Both the position numbers and the translations under genes were made by a program. The notes beneath the pieces are model-generated. The model saw only the letters and a program-made list of their open reading frames with translations. It made no database searches and had not been told where the DNA came from. From Mesorhizobium sp. WSM2240 (GTDB taxonomy: Bacteria; Pseudomonadota; Alphaproteobacteria; Rhizobiales; Rhizobiaceae), in the NCBI RefSeq assembly GCF_040438645.1, contig NZ_CP159253.1:3782001-3846000 (forward strand): a stretch of DNA of 64,000 nt, read 5' to 3'. Below are positions 48,902-57,786 of the stretch, piece by piece (within the stretch, counting starts at the first letter, position 1; each line of letters begins with the position of its first letter).

Positions 48902-49243
48902 ATGAAACAGATTCGCTTTGATCGGCCGGTTCGCATCAGCTTCGGCAAACCCGGCAAAACTCGCCTGGTCCACACCGTTTGGGAGGCATCGGAATGCCTT
49001 GCGAACGATAAATGGCCGGACCACAACGGCCCGATGTTCGAGATGGCAGACGTAGCATTGCGGGGCGCCACGCAAGGACAAGTGACAGCTCAAGAGGCCC
49101 GTCAGGCGTTTGCCGACGCAGCGCTTGAGGCGCGAATTCTTGTCGTGACTGCCCGTTCCAAAAGAACTCATGGGGGTCAGGCCACCCCGTCCAGCGCTTC
49201 GTCCTCTTCGACCTCGCCAAAGTCCCGATCGTCATCGTCGTGA
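48902..49243 (+). CDS. DUF982 family protein with Ser-rich tail
   Basis: 113 residues: MKQIRFDRPVRISFGKPGKT, ASECLANDKWPDHNGP and ARQAFADAALEARILVV are the DUF982 core; about 30 Ser/Thr-rich residues follow, unlike the other copies. An ATG at 48878 is also possible. Between here and 49425 lies a further short stretch (KARKAFIAFWRKIGLLA) resembling a DUF982 C-terminal piece. Confidence 0.72.
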   Translation: MKQIRFDRPVRISFGKPGKTRLVHTVWEASECLANDKWPDHNGPMFEMADVALRGATQGQVTAQEARQAFADAALEARILVVTARSKRTHGGQATPSSASSSSTSPKSRSSSS

Positions 49244-49424
49244 ATTCCTGCTTTGCAGCGACCGCCGGAGAAGGTTCGGCTGAAAAAGCCCGCAAGGCGT
49301 TTATTGCCTTTTGGCGAAAGATCGGCCTTCTCGCTAAGGATTCGGCAGGCCCCGGCATCGCTGGGCGAATGGGGCGTTTTCAAACCACTGGCGAAATGAG
49401 GAGAGGTCTTGTCGGGCGATTTGG

Positions 49425-49652
49425 ATGCGAAGCTTTGGAAAGCTATGTCCGAGCGACGTTGGGATCAATATTCCCTCTACCCGAGCTGCGGCCGAGTGCC
49501 TTCTCCGCAGTTGGCCAACAGAATGGGGGCCGCGCCGTAAGCGTGCCCGTGAGGCGGTTCTGAAGGGAGAAGAGCCGCCTGAATTCGCGCGGCAGGCTTT
49601 CGTGGAGGCCGCCCGGGAGGCCGGAATACTGGTCGTGGCTTTTCCCAGCTGA
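49425..49652 (+). CDS. DUF982 family protein, short
   Basis: 75 residues. VGINIPSTRAAAECLLRSWP and FARQAFVEAAREAGILVVAF are the core. The N-terminus is shorter than usual and the start is uncertain. Fourth DUF982 gene in the row. Confidence 0.68.
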   Translation: MRSFGKLCPSDVGINIPSTRAAAECLLRSWPTEWGPRRKRAREAVLKGEEPPEFARQAFVEAAREAGILVVAFPS

Positions 49653-50710
49653 TGCATCCGACGGCGATCAAAGCAAACATAAGAAGTGCTGGCTCAGAGG
49701 CTCCGACGGGGTGGCGGCACTGACCTGTCGTAATCTCGGTGGCGTACGCTGGCCAGAAACCTAAGGGCGGGATGAATGTTCCGGAAATGTCTGGCTGATA
49801 TTGTTCCCGGCTTGCGCTCCTGGGGCCTGAGGTGGAGGAACCAATTCGCAAGACCGCCTTAGTGGACGTATGGGTTTGCGCGTTTCGCCGGCGGGGGTTG
49901 GCCCATGCCACGACGGAAGCAAGCGAGACGAACGAGCGGGCGCCATATATAGCTGAGTTGAAGGTTTGAAGTGCGCCTCCTGAAACTTTGTTGGAGGCTC
50001 TTGTCAGCTGCAGCCGGTGAAGGTTCAGCTGCTAGCCGGTCAAGGTAATGGTCAGGCTGGTCAAACCATCCTAATTGCACGCCGTTGCCGCAGATCGCCG
50101 CACTCACCGCTCGGACGCCTTTCGGACCAAGAACATCTGGATTACGTGTTGTGGTTGTTAGGAAGCAGGAGGATCGAGATCCTAGATAGGTATAGCTTGC
50201 CCGTACGATAACAAAGACTCGGCGAACCGATCAGGGCCACGAAGTCACTGACAAAGCTGCTCCCGATTGGCCCACTTTGCGGCGATTCTGGTGCTAACCC
50301 ACCGAAATGTAAGAATTTTCTTTCTCGCCAAACTCACCTGGACTCAGGAACATTGAACATGTTCGTCTTTTTCCGGCCATCGCCAATCCGGATTCTGATC
50401 GTCGCCATCACAGACTCGGTGGTAGGCGCGTATCGCCAGACAAGTTTGGACCCGTATGATTCGGTGAGAATTTCACAACCTGCAGTAGACGATGCGGGCT
50501 ATACAGGAGTCTCGGTGTCTGCGATTGGACGCCCGCAGTCACTGAGCACGGCTTGGACTAGCAGCCTGGTACATTCACATCCCGGGATGAGGCCTGGACG
50601 ATTTGCGACGAGCGAACCTCTCCACCTCCTAGATGGAGATCGTGTCCGGGTCATTCGGGGGCTATTTCACCACAATGCAGACATGAGCCTGAAAGCGGAT
50701 GACGAATGTC
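49653..50710. other. about 1 kb with no gene recognised
   Basis: Fragmented frames on both strands; a plus frame from 50353 lacks a ribosome site and any motif. GC content looks lower and less codon-biased than the flanks. No repeat or RNA gene recognised. Confidence 0.45.
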
Positions 50711-50932
50711 CTACCCTACGAATTCGCCTTCGGTCTTGGCAAGTGGGCGTTCCTGCTCAATCAGACCAAGCAATTCGTCGAACCGTTCGGCCGAGATCTT
50801 CATCGTGGCCAGACCTTTATCGAGCGTGATCTGCCTCACATATCGCTGCCTCAGCTTATCGCTTAGGTATGGTTCGCTTTTACGACGACGCCTGTAAGAC
50901 CAAGAAAGCTTAGGGCCTTCGCTCAACGGCAT
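50711..50932 (-). CDS. possible small basic hypothetical protein
   Basis: 73 residues starting MPLSEGPKLSWSYRRRRKSE with a helical, charged C-terminus (ISAERFDELLGLIEQERPLA). Protein-like composition but weak start and no family. Confidence 0.32.
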   Translation of the reverse strand: MPLSEGPKLSWSYRRRRKSEPYLSDKLRQRYVRQITLDKGLATMKISAERFDELLGLIEQERPLAKTEGEFVG

Positions 50933-51034
50933 ATTTAACAACCGCCGTGCTAGGAAATAATGATGACTGTGTTATCCTGCACTTGATGTTGGCATCTATC
51001 GATGCACAAGAAAAAGTCGAGGGGGTAATTAAGC

Positions 51035-51451
51035 GTGTCTGTATCAGTTGATATGCCCAATGGGGCAACGGAAAAACTCGAGCCTGCGTCAATTTTCGTT
51101 ATAAGGGATCCGACCAATTTCGAGCGAGAAGAATCGCCGGAAGTGCAAAGTTGCTTGTGGGGTGGGGGCTATCGGATCTATTCGATCGAACCCGTGGTTG
51201 CACTGGCAGAAAAATTCTCGGAGCTGAAATTCGCGCGCCTGGTGGCACCCGAGGGCATGACACTGCTCGTGAGCGCGGAGCGTGTGACGGACAGGGACGA
51301 GCGTTCAGCTGTTCGCGACCACAAATTGACCAGATCAGTGCTCTGCTTCGGGCCGGGGCCGACGGCCCCACGGGTGCGCGTTCGCGAGACGAAGGAAGAC
51401 CTAATCTTAACGTGGGAGAAGCTCGGTTTAGAAATCGACTGCTTTGAATAG
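51035..51451 (+). CDS. hypothetical protein
   Basis: 138 residues from a GTG; GAGGGGG precedes it. No signal or membrane segment. APEGMTLLVSAERVTDRDER and PRVRVRETKEDLILTWEKLG suggest a beta-rich domain. No family recognised. Followed after 66 bp by a membrane protein in the same direction, possibly an operon. Confidence 0.6.
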   Translation: MSVSVDMPNGATEKLEPASIFVIRDPTNFEREESPEVQSCLWGGGYRIYSIEPVVALAEKFSELKFARLVAPEGMTLLVSAERVTDRDERSAVRDHKLTRSVLCFGPGPTAPRVRVRETKEDLILTWEKLGLEIDCFE

Positions 51452-51517
51452 ATCCGACATTCCGGTCATCAACCAGCACATTGTGCGGGGAAATTGCTGC
51501 CTGTTGGGGGAAATCAC

Positions 51518-52021
51518 TTGCCCAACGATGTAGTTGAAAAGCCTATCACGCAGTCCGACGTTGGCACACGGCTGGGTGCCCAAGATGCTCAAAGCACGTC
51601 AGGCGACCTGGGTACCATGGGAATATCAGTTGCGCCGCGTGCCTCACAGACCTCAGTCGATCAAGCAGTCGTGGCGAAAGTCGAAGGTGTCAGATGGGTT
51701 TGGTTGAAGCTGCAAGGCTTCGCTACGACCTTCGGGCCGGCCGTCGTTTCCAAATCGGCTTTGATCGTTGGATTGATGATCTTCGGACTTGTCGTTTTCT
51801 TCCTCGTGAAGCCCTTCGATAGCCCTCGAGAGCTGCCGGATGACAATGCGGCCGTAGCTTGGAACGCAGCCATAGAGCGTTTGGGGATCCAGCCGCTCTA
51901 TCCGCCGCAGGAGGATTTTTTTGTCGGCGACATCTACGTCACTCTGGACGATCCTGAGAGCGAAATCGCTGGGGAGATAATTCGATACCCTAGCAATGTT
52001 ACAAGTACGTCTTCCCAATAA
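51518..52021 (+). CDS. hypothetical single-span membrane protein
   Basis: 167 residues from a TTG with GGGGG seven bases upstream. A polar N-terminal half, one helix (about 81-100, SALIVGLMIFGLVVFFLVKP), and an extracytoplasmic domain with IERLGIQPLYPPQEDFFVGD and IYVTLDDPESEIAGEIIRYP. No family recognised; pairs with the gene at 51035. The 304 bp after it hold nothing I recognise. Confidence 0.55.
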   Translation: MPNDVVEKPITQSDVGTRLGAQDAQSTSGDLGTMGISVAPRASQTSVDQAVVAKVEGVRWVWLKLQGFATTFGPAVVSKSALIVGLMIFGLVVFFLVKPFDSPRELPDDNAAVAWNAAIERLGIQPLYPPQEDFFVGDIYVTLDDPESEIAGEIIRYPSNVTSTSSQ

Positions 52022-52325
52022 GCGTCAGCATCGTCGGGCAGGTTTTTCTTGCTCGTGAGTTGCGAATCCATCGGTATCGTGGTGACCCCCTGTCGGCTCG
52101 TATGAACGAGGACGCAGCCCTCAAGGACCGAGGGACCGCCGCTGTCCCTGACACGTCACCAGCGACAGGAGAGCGGCCATTCGTCGATTCCGTGACGTAC
52201 GAGAACATGCAATCTACTCGCATGCGGCTCAACCAGGTCTTTGCCCGGCCAGTGGCCTTCGGCTTTCGGCGAGTCTCGTTTGCACTGCCAAGATCTGATC
52301 CGGCTAAATCTTTAGGAGAGACGAA

Positions 52326-52568
52326 ATGAGAAGATTGATTTCGGTCGGTGTGATCTTGCTGTCAGGATCGCCAGCCTTTGCACAGCAATCCCAGAATGAC
52401 GGACCAAAAGACCCTCCTCCTGACTGTAAGGTAACGCCAGCAGAGTGCATTGCCACCTTTCCATGGAATTCTTCCTCAGGGACAGGAGGTGTAAGCGATG
52501 CCACCAAAGCTTTCGAAAAAGAATCTTTCAGATGTAGTCGGATACTCCACACTGATGGAGCGAGATGA
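52326..52568 (+). CDS. small secreted protein
   Basis: 80 residues with AGGAG eight bases before the ATG. Signal peptide MRRLISVGVILLSGSPAFAQ, then a Pro/Asp-rich mature part with two close Cys (PDCKVTPAEC). The last 23 residues overlap the start of the cyclase gene in another frame, so the original 3' end may have been replaced. Confidence 0.6.
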   Translation: MRRLISVGVILLSGSPAFAQQSQNDGPKDPPPDCKVTPAECIATFPWNSSSGTGGVSDATKAFEKESFRCSRILHTDGAR

Positions 52569-54348
52569 AGCGGGCACTTTCGAGCGCCTAAAGACGGGGC
52601 GCAAGGAACTTTTCGAACCCGAAATCGCCCTCCATCACGGCCGCATCTTCAAGTTGATGGGCGACGGCCTCCTGGCCGAGTTCAGCAGCGTCGTGGATGC
52701 TGTCGAATGCGCGGTCAGCCTACAACGAGGATTGTGGGAGCGCAATGCCAATGTCCCCGAGGATCAGCGCGTGCAGGTGCGAATTGGCATCAATCTCGGC
52801 GAGGTGATCGTTGACGGCGACGACCGCTACGGCGACGGTGTCAACATCGCGGCGCGGCTCGAGCAACTGGCGGACCCCGGCGGCATCTGGGTGTCGGCCA
52901 AGGTGGCGCGTGAGGTGGAGAAAAAACTCGCCTTCGGGTTCGAGGCAATGGGCGAGCAGAAGGTCAAGAACATCGCCGAGGCGGTGCAGGCCTTCCGGAT
53001 CAAGTTTGATGGCATTTTGTCACGGGTGGAACACCCGAAAAAAAACGCAAGCTATCGGTCCGTTGCCGCCATCATCGGCGTCCTCGCGCTGCTGATCGCC
53101 GGGGCTGGTGCCTGGTACGGCCTGCAGAGGCCAGCGGCCTTGGCGCGCGAACCCTCGATCGCGGTCTTGCCTTTCGCCAACATGAGCGGCGATCCGGCGC
53201 AGGACTATCTTGGGGCCGGCATCGCCGAGGACATCATCACGATGCTATCGTCCTTTCCTACCTTGCGCGTCGTCTCGCGCACTTCAAGCTTCGTCTACGA
53301 CAAGCCGGTGAAGGTGCAGCAGGTCGGAGAGGACCTGAAAGTCAACTACGTGCTCGAAGGCAGCGTCCGCAAGACAGGTGACCACGTGCGCGTCACCGCG
53401 CAGCTCATTGACGCCCTGACTGGCGATCATTTGTGGGCCAATCGTTATGACGAAGAGGGCACCAACGTGGCGGCCTTGCAGGACGACGTGGCCAACACGC
53501 TCTATGGGACGCTCGCCGGACTGAGGGGCGAAGTCATGAAGAGGGAAGAGGCGGAAGCCTGGAGCAAGTCGGCACCTGGCCTGCAGGAATACGACTATTA
53601 TCTCCGCGGGCACCAGTTGTTCTTCCGCTTTACCAAGGAGGATAACGCCGCGGCTCGGCAAGTCTGGCAGGAAGGATTGGCGAAATTCCCCGACTCGGCA
53701 CTGTTGCGGACGAAGATTGCATTCACGTACATCCTTGGCGCGGTCTATGGGTGGACGGACGATCCCTGGCGCGACACCGAACTGGCGTGGAAGGTCGGCA
53801 CGGAGGCAGCGGCCATCCCCAACAAGTCGCGACTAGAGACGTTTCTGGGCCATTGGTCGATGGCGATCCTGTACCAATTTCATGAGGGGGATTTCGAGCG
53901 TTCGGTTGTCGAAGCCGAGGCCGCGATCAAGCTGGTCCCCTACGACGCGCTGTCGCGGGCCGACCTTGCAATGTATTTGGCAAACGCGGGAGAAACGGAC
54001 CGCGCGATTGAATGGCTCGAGGAAGCCATCCGTCGCGACGCCAGCCCGATGGATTGGTATTTCACAAATCTGGGCATTGCCTACTATAACGCGGGCCGTC
54101 CCGCGGATGCCGTGGCGCAGTTCCAAAAAAACAAAGTGCCTTCCGATGTCAATCTGGCGGCAGCCTATGCGCGCCTCGGCAAGCTCGACGAGGCGCGCGC
54201 CACCATTGCCAGGCTTCTCAGCTATAAGCCCGGTTGGACGCTTCAAAAAGAAGCGGTTTGGCCGGCTGGGAAACACCCGCAATTCGTCGAGCCGTTGCAG
54301 AGCGCCTATCTCGCCGATCTCGCCAAGGCGGGGTTGCCGGAAAAGTAG
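52498..54348 (+). CDS. class III nucleotide cyclase with TolB-like and TPR domains
   Basis: 616 residues. Cyclase domain about 10-170: LSDVVGYSTLMERDEAGTF, FKLMGDGLLAEFSSV (second metal Asp), GDGVNIAARLEQLADPGGIW. A membrane helix near 185-205 (VAAIIGVLALLIAGAGAWYG) leads to a TolB-N-like region (PSIAVLPFANMSGDPAQDYL) and TPR repeats to the end. Makes cAMP or cGMP; the outer part likely senses. The first ten residues differ from relatives, which begin with a conserved Arg-Arg-Leu strand, so the 5' end seems rearranged. Confidence 0.87.
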   Translation: MPPKLSKKNLSDVVGYSTLMERDEAGTFERLKTGRKELFEPEIALHHGRIFKLMGDGLLAEFSSVVDAVECAVSLQRGLWERNANVPEDQRVQVRIGINLGEVIVDGDDRYGDGVNIAARLEQLADPGGIWVSAKVAREVEKKLAFGFEAMGEQKVKNIAEAVQAFRIKFDGILSRVEHPKKNASYRSVAAIIGVLALLIAGAGAWYGLQRPAALAREPSIAVLPFANMSGDPAQDYLGAGIAEDIITMLSSFPTLRVVSRTSSFVYDKPVKVQQVGEDLKVNYVLEGSVRKTGDHVRVTAQLIDALTGDHLWANRYDEEGTNVAALQDDVANTLYGTLAGLRGEVMKREEAEAWSKSAPGLQEYDYYLRGHQLFFRFTKEDNAAARQVWQEGLAKFPDSALLRTKIAFTYILGAVYGWTDDPWRDTELAWKVGTEAAAIPNKSRLETFLGHWSMAILYQFHEGDFERSVVEAEAAIKLVPYDALSRADLAMYLANAGETDRAIEWLEEAIRRDASPMDWYFTNLGIAYYNAGRPADAVAQFQKNKVPSDVNLAAAYARLGKLDEARATIARLLSYKPGWTLQKEAVWPAGKHPQFVEPLQSAYLADLAKAGLPEK

Positions 54349-54490
54349 CGTCCTACTTGCAGCGATGCCGTGGGGTTTTACAGCAGGTATGAAGGATGAC
54401 GGGGCCGGTGCAGCACAGAAGCAGTGCAAATCGTAACCTTAGGCTATGATAAATGACGACAATTGGGCCGAGCCGACCATGAACTGATGC

Positions 54491-54724
54491 CTACGAAAAG
54501 TCCGGAACGGGCCGCGTGTGCTGGCCCGCGCGTTGCACCGCCCCTTGGAGGACATAACGAACGCCCATTTCGCGTCCCGGCTGCTCGGCTGGCAGATCCG
54601 CGTCGCGATATCTCTTGACCGTGCCCGCGCCAATCAGGAACAGTCCCGAAGCATGGACGAGGTTGAGCAAAGTCGCGCTCGCGACCCGTCCCGGAAGTTC
54701 GGGTTCGAGTGCAGTATCGCGCAA
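54491..54724 (-). pseudogene. fragment of a cyclase TolB-like/TPR region
   Basis: The stretch YRDADLPAEQPGREMGVRYV followed by LQGAVQRAGQ matches the TolB-like region of cyclase-TPR proteins, where the sequence normally continues into VRV-AQLID. No cyclase core or TPR is left on either side. Confidence 0.5.
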
Positions 54725-54944
54725 GTGGGTCCCATTGCCGACGCTCCCCGACCGATTTTCCTTCCCGAGATCAGACTATAAGGGGCCAGGAATTTCACCC
54801 GATCCTTGCGAGGCACACGCACTGAGTTCCGCCGTGTGTTTAATTCGCGGACCGCAGTCAGTCGTTGTTCCATTCCATGGGCCAGCATTTTTTTGGAACG
54901 GCGTGGCCAACCTTGTGTTTTCGTCTTCAATGTGGAGGACGTCT

Positions 54945-55177
54945 ATGCCGCGGTACTCTTTTTTTGCGAGCACGACGCAGGTGTCATTCCCGACCTGGAG
55001 GGAATGGACCTTGAGGACGAGGCTGCCGCACTTGCCCAAGCGATGGTGGCCGCAGGGGAAATCATGCGGTCGAATTCCCGGGCAGGCCGCGAAGCGCTCG
55101 TCGGAGCCGTTTTGCTGGTGAAGGACAACGCGGGAGCAACGCTGTTCAGAATGCCCTTCATTGCTCCCCGCAAATAG
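54945..55177 (+). pseudogene. DUF6894 family protein, frameshift in a T7 run
   Basis: An ATG with GGAGG six bases upstream starts MPRYSFF, the DUF6894 opening, and shifts at seven T (54959-54965). One more T would continue as CEHDAGVIPDLEGMDLEDEA and end LFRMPFIAPRK, a full-length domain. Function unknown. May be intact in the organism. Confidence 0.65.
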
Positions 55178-55249
55178 TTCTCCCTGAGACGATCTGCTCG
55201 TGGCCTTCGTGGGGCGAATTAACGCCTTGACCATACGCGCTGGGGGTGG

Positions 55250-55349
55250 CTGTGTAGGAGCGGTGTAGCAACGGGTGCAGCAGGAGGACGGGCACTCCCC
55301 TAATGTCGCCCATCTCGACGTATGCGAGCCGGATACCGTTCGTCAGCAC
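55250..55349 (-). pseudogene. N-terminal fragment of an alpha/beta hydrolase
   Basis: NGIRLAYVEMGDIRGVPVLL then LLHPLLHRS is the first strand and oxyanion-hole region of alpha/beta hydrolases; nothing else of the enzyme follows. Confidence 0.45.
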
Positions 55350-56079
55350 GGCGGTCCGCTTCAGTGCCGAAAATCCTCTTGGGAAAGCGGTTCAGCCACA
55401 CGCCCTTGATCCTCCTCAAACAGACTACATGAAGCCGGAACCGTTGGCATGCATTTCGCGCGGTCACCGACCATGTGACGAGCGGGGCGATTACCTCAGC
55501 GATTCCGCTTTGGGACGCGCTCACGGCAGTCACAGACATCCCTGGTGGGAAATCCAAAGTTCCGAACTGGTCACCGTTGATTGTCTCAAGTTTCCAGCAT
55601 GGGAATCTTGGGGGGCGCGGGGTTCTGTCTCTGTCGGACTCAAAGTTTCGAACCTGACGGATCGCAGGCTAATGCCAGGCGCACAGTTGGCCAAAGGACC
55701 TGTACGGTCCGAGGAAGTGATTTACTTCCGCTGAGCCCTCATCGTCGAAGGAACCTTTTGCCCGGCGGATGAAGGTTTCCCACATGCGAAATGCGCCACC
55801 GGTCTCGGCGGCAGTGGCCTTGAATCACAACCTTGGGCGCTTTGGCAGGCGCTCCCTACTTCCTCTAGTGGCGGTTTCGTCACTGCGGCAGTCCAGCGGA
55901 ACACCCTCGACGGTCCTGCCCTACGTTCTGATGTTTGGCGCGGATTGGCACTGGCGCGCCTGGGGCGAGTTTGATGCAGGTGATCCGGACCGGAGAGCCG
56001 GCGTTCAGTTCTTCGACGCCTATTTTGGGTTCTGCGGCTCAGGTTTTCGAACCAACAGGACGCGGCATGAGCGGCCATT
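55350..56079. other. no gene recognised
   Basis: Overlapping frames without motifs on both strands. Likely relic sequence between remnants. Confidence 0.45.
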
Positions 56080-57468
56080 TCACTGATTGTACGCTGTTAG
56101 GAACCTGGAGCACTCGTCAAAGAACTGTTCGAAGGCAGCCGTGTCTTTAATGAGCACGTGATTGTTACCAGGCAGCTCAACGAAGGTCGCGTTAGGAATT
56201 AGCGTGGCCATGAGGCGACCTTCCTCTATCGGCGCGACACGATCGCCGATGCAATGCAGGACCAGCGTCGGAACATTGACCTGCTTCGCCAACTCCGTCA
56301 CATCGACCGCACTGTTCATTCTCCAAATCCGCATCGCCGCTTCTGGACTGGTAGCAATGCGCTGAAGTTCGTCGAAACTCGCAGCCATCTCAGGCTGAGC
56401 GTCGGGCATGAAGGTTGTTGTAAAGAAGTGCCTGAAGACTGGATTGGTCGCCCACCCGTCGCGTATCATCATCGTCCCGACTTCATAGAGGTGCTTTTGG
56501 TCCGGGTGCGTCCGCTTGAGCCGGCCCCGAAGAAATCCGCCAAGAGCACGAGGCAGCTCACCCCCAGGATTCTCGACGGCGTAGCGGACAGAGAATGAGC
56601 ATCCTTGCGAAATGCCGAGAAGCGCGAACCGGCTCAGTCCGGCTGCGGCTGCGACGGTCGACATGTCGCCAGTCATTGCCTTCTCGGATACCGCTTCGAT
56701 GTCCCAGTCCGACAGGCCATTTCCCCGCTGGTCGAACCGTACCAGCCGGCACAGCCTCGCCAAGCTGACCAGCCACGGATGCCAGATTGGACTGCGCCAT
56801 TCATACTCCAGATGGTTCAGCCAATTCGGAGCTTTCAGCACAGGCATGCCCTGGCCAATACTGGCCCACGCGATCTGCACTCCGTCTGAGGCAGTGGCGA
56901 ACTGCACCTGTTGTTGCTGTGCTGCTTTGGGAAGCTCCGGGCTGGGCAGGGAAGCGTCGGGCGTCCACTGCCAGACGCGGATGGGGCGGGAGATATTCTT
57001 CACCCGCTGGTTGCCCATGTCGCGGAAAGGCACCTTGATCCTGTCCGCGACCGCTTGATGCACAACATCTGAGATGCAGATGCCGCCTGGCTGCGCCAAC
57101 CCCTCAAGGCGCGAAGCGACGTTGACGCCGTCGCCGAAAATATCTCCCTCGTCGAAAATCACGTCGCAGAGATTGATACCGATGCGATAGAGTATACGTC
57201 TGTCGACTGGGATGTTTCCCTCGCGGTTAGCCATCGCCGTCTGAACATTGACGGCACAGCGGACGGCTTCTTGCACCGATGCGAATTCGGCCAGCATTCC
57301 ATCTCCCGTCGTCTTGACGATGCGCCCGCTGCGATTGGCGATTTCGGGATCGATCAGTTCCTTGCGGTGGGCCTTCTGGCGCGCGAGTACCCCATCCTCA
57401 TCTCCTTCCATGAGACGGCTGTAGCCTGCCATGTCGGCGGCCATGATGGTTGCAAGGCGGCGTCCCAT
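56080..57468 (-). CDS. class III nucleotide cyclase fused to an alpha/beta hydrolase
   Basis: 462 residues. Cyclase domain 1-165: RRLATIMAADMAGYSRLMEG (metal Asp12), KTTGDGMLAEFASVQEAV, FGDGVNVASRLEGLAQPGGI. After a short linker the hydrolase: VRFDQRGNGLSDWD, nucleophile GISQGCS, Asp in LHCIGDRVAP and His in GNNHVLI, a complete triad. No membrane segment. The hydrolase may bind or turn over a small ester or lactone and control the cyclase; inference. Confidence 0.88.
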   Translation of the reverse strand: MGRRLATIMAADMAGYSRLMEGDEDGVLARQKAHRKELIDPEIANRSGRIVKTTGDGMLAEFASVQEAVRCAVNVQTAMANREGNIPVDRRILYRIGINLCDVIFDEGDIFGDGVNVASRLEGLAQPGGICISDVVHQAVADRIKVPFRDMGNQRVKNISRPIRVWQWTPDASLPSPELPKAAQQQQVQFATASDGVQIAWASIGQGMPVLKAPNWLNHLEYEWRSPIWHPWLVSLARLCRLVRFDQRGNGLSDWDIEAVSEKAMTGDMSTVAAAAGLSRFALLGISQGCSFSVRYAVENPGGELPRALGGFLRGRLKRTHPDQKHLYEVGTMMIRDGWATNPVFRHFFTTTFMPDAQPEMAASFDELQRIATSPEAAMRIWRMNSAVDVTELAKQVNVPTLVLHCIGDRVAPIEEGRLMATLIPNATFVELPGNNHVLIKDTAAFEQFFDECSRFLTAYNQ

Positions 57469-57786
57469 TGCAAATTGCCGAACTTGATGCCGGACCTTCT
57501 GGTGATTCTACACTGCGTCCGCGAGTGGTTAAGCTCAAGGATTTATCCTTAAGCCCTAGCTGATTTCCTTCCGAAATCCCTGTCGGCGAACGATATTCCC
57601 GTTGCGTCGGCGGAAGTTCACACCTGGCACATGCGAATTTGGCCCGGCAGGAATGGATAAAAGTCGGCTAATGCTTGCTGGGACACGAAGCCATGCTGGC
57701 CTGGCCCCCGAGCCGACCTTTTGTAATCTGCATTCCGAGCTTTCCCATGGCCAATTCGCTTCCGAGCCATTCCGGTTGATTGAGCA
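57469..57786. other. no gene recognised
   Basis: Gap between two minus-strand genes; should hold the promoter of the cyclase-hydrolase gene. No clear hairpin. Confidence 0.4.
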
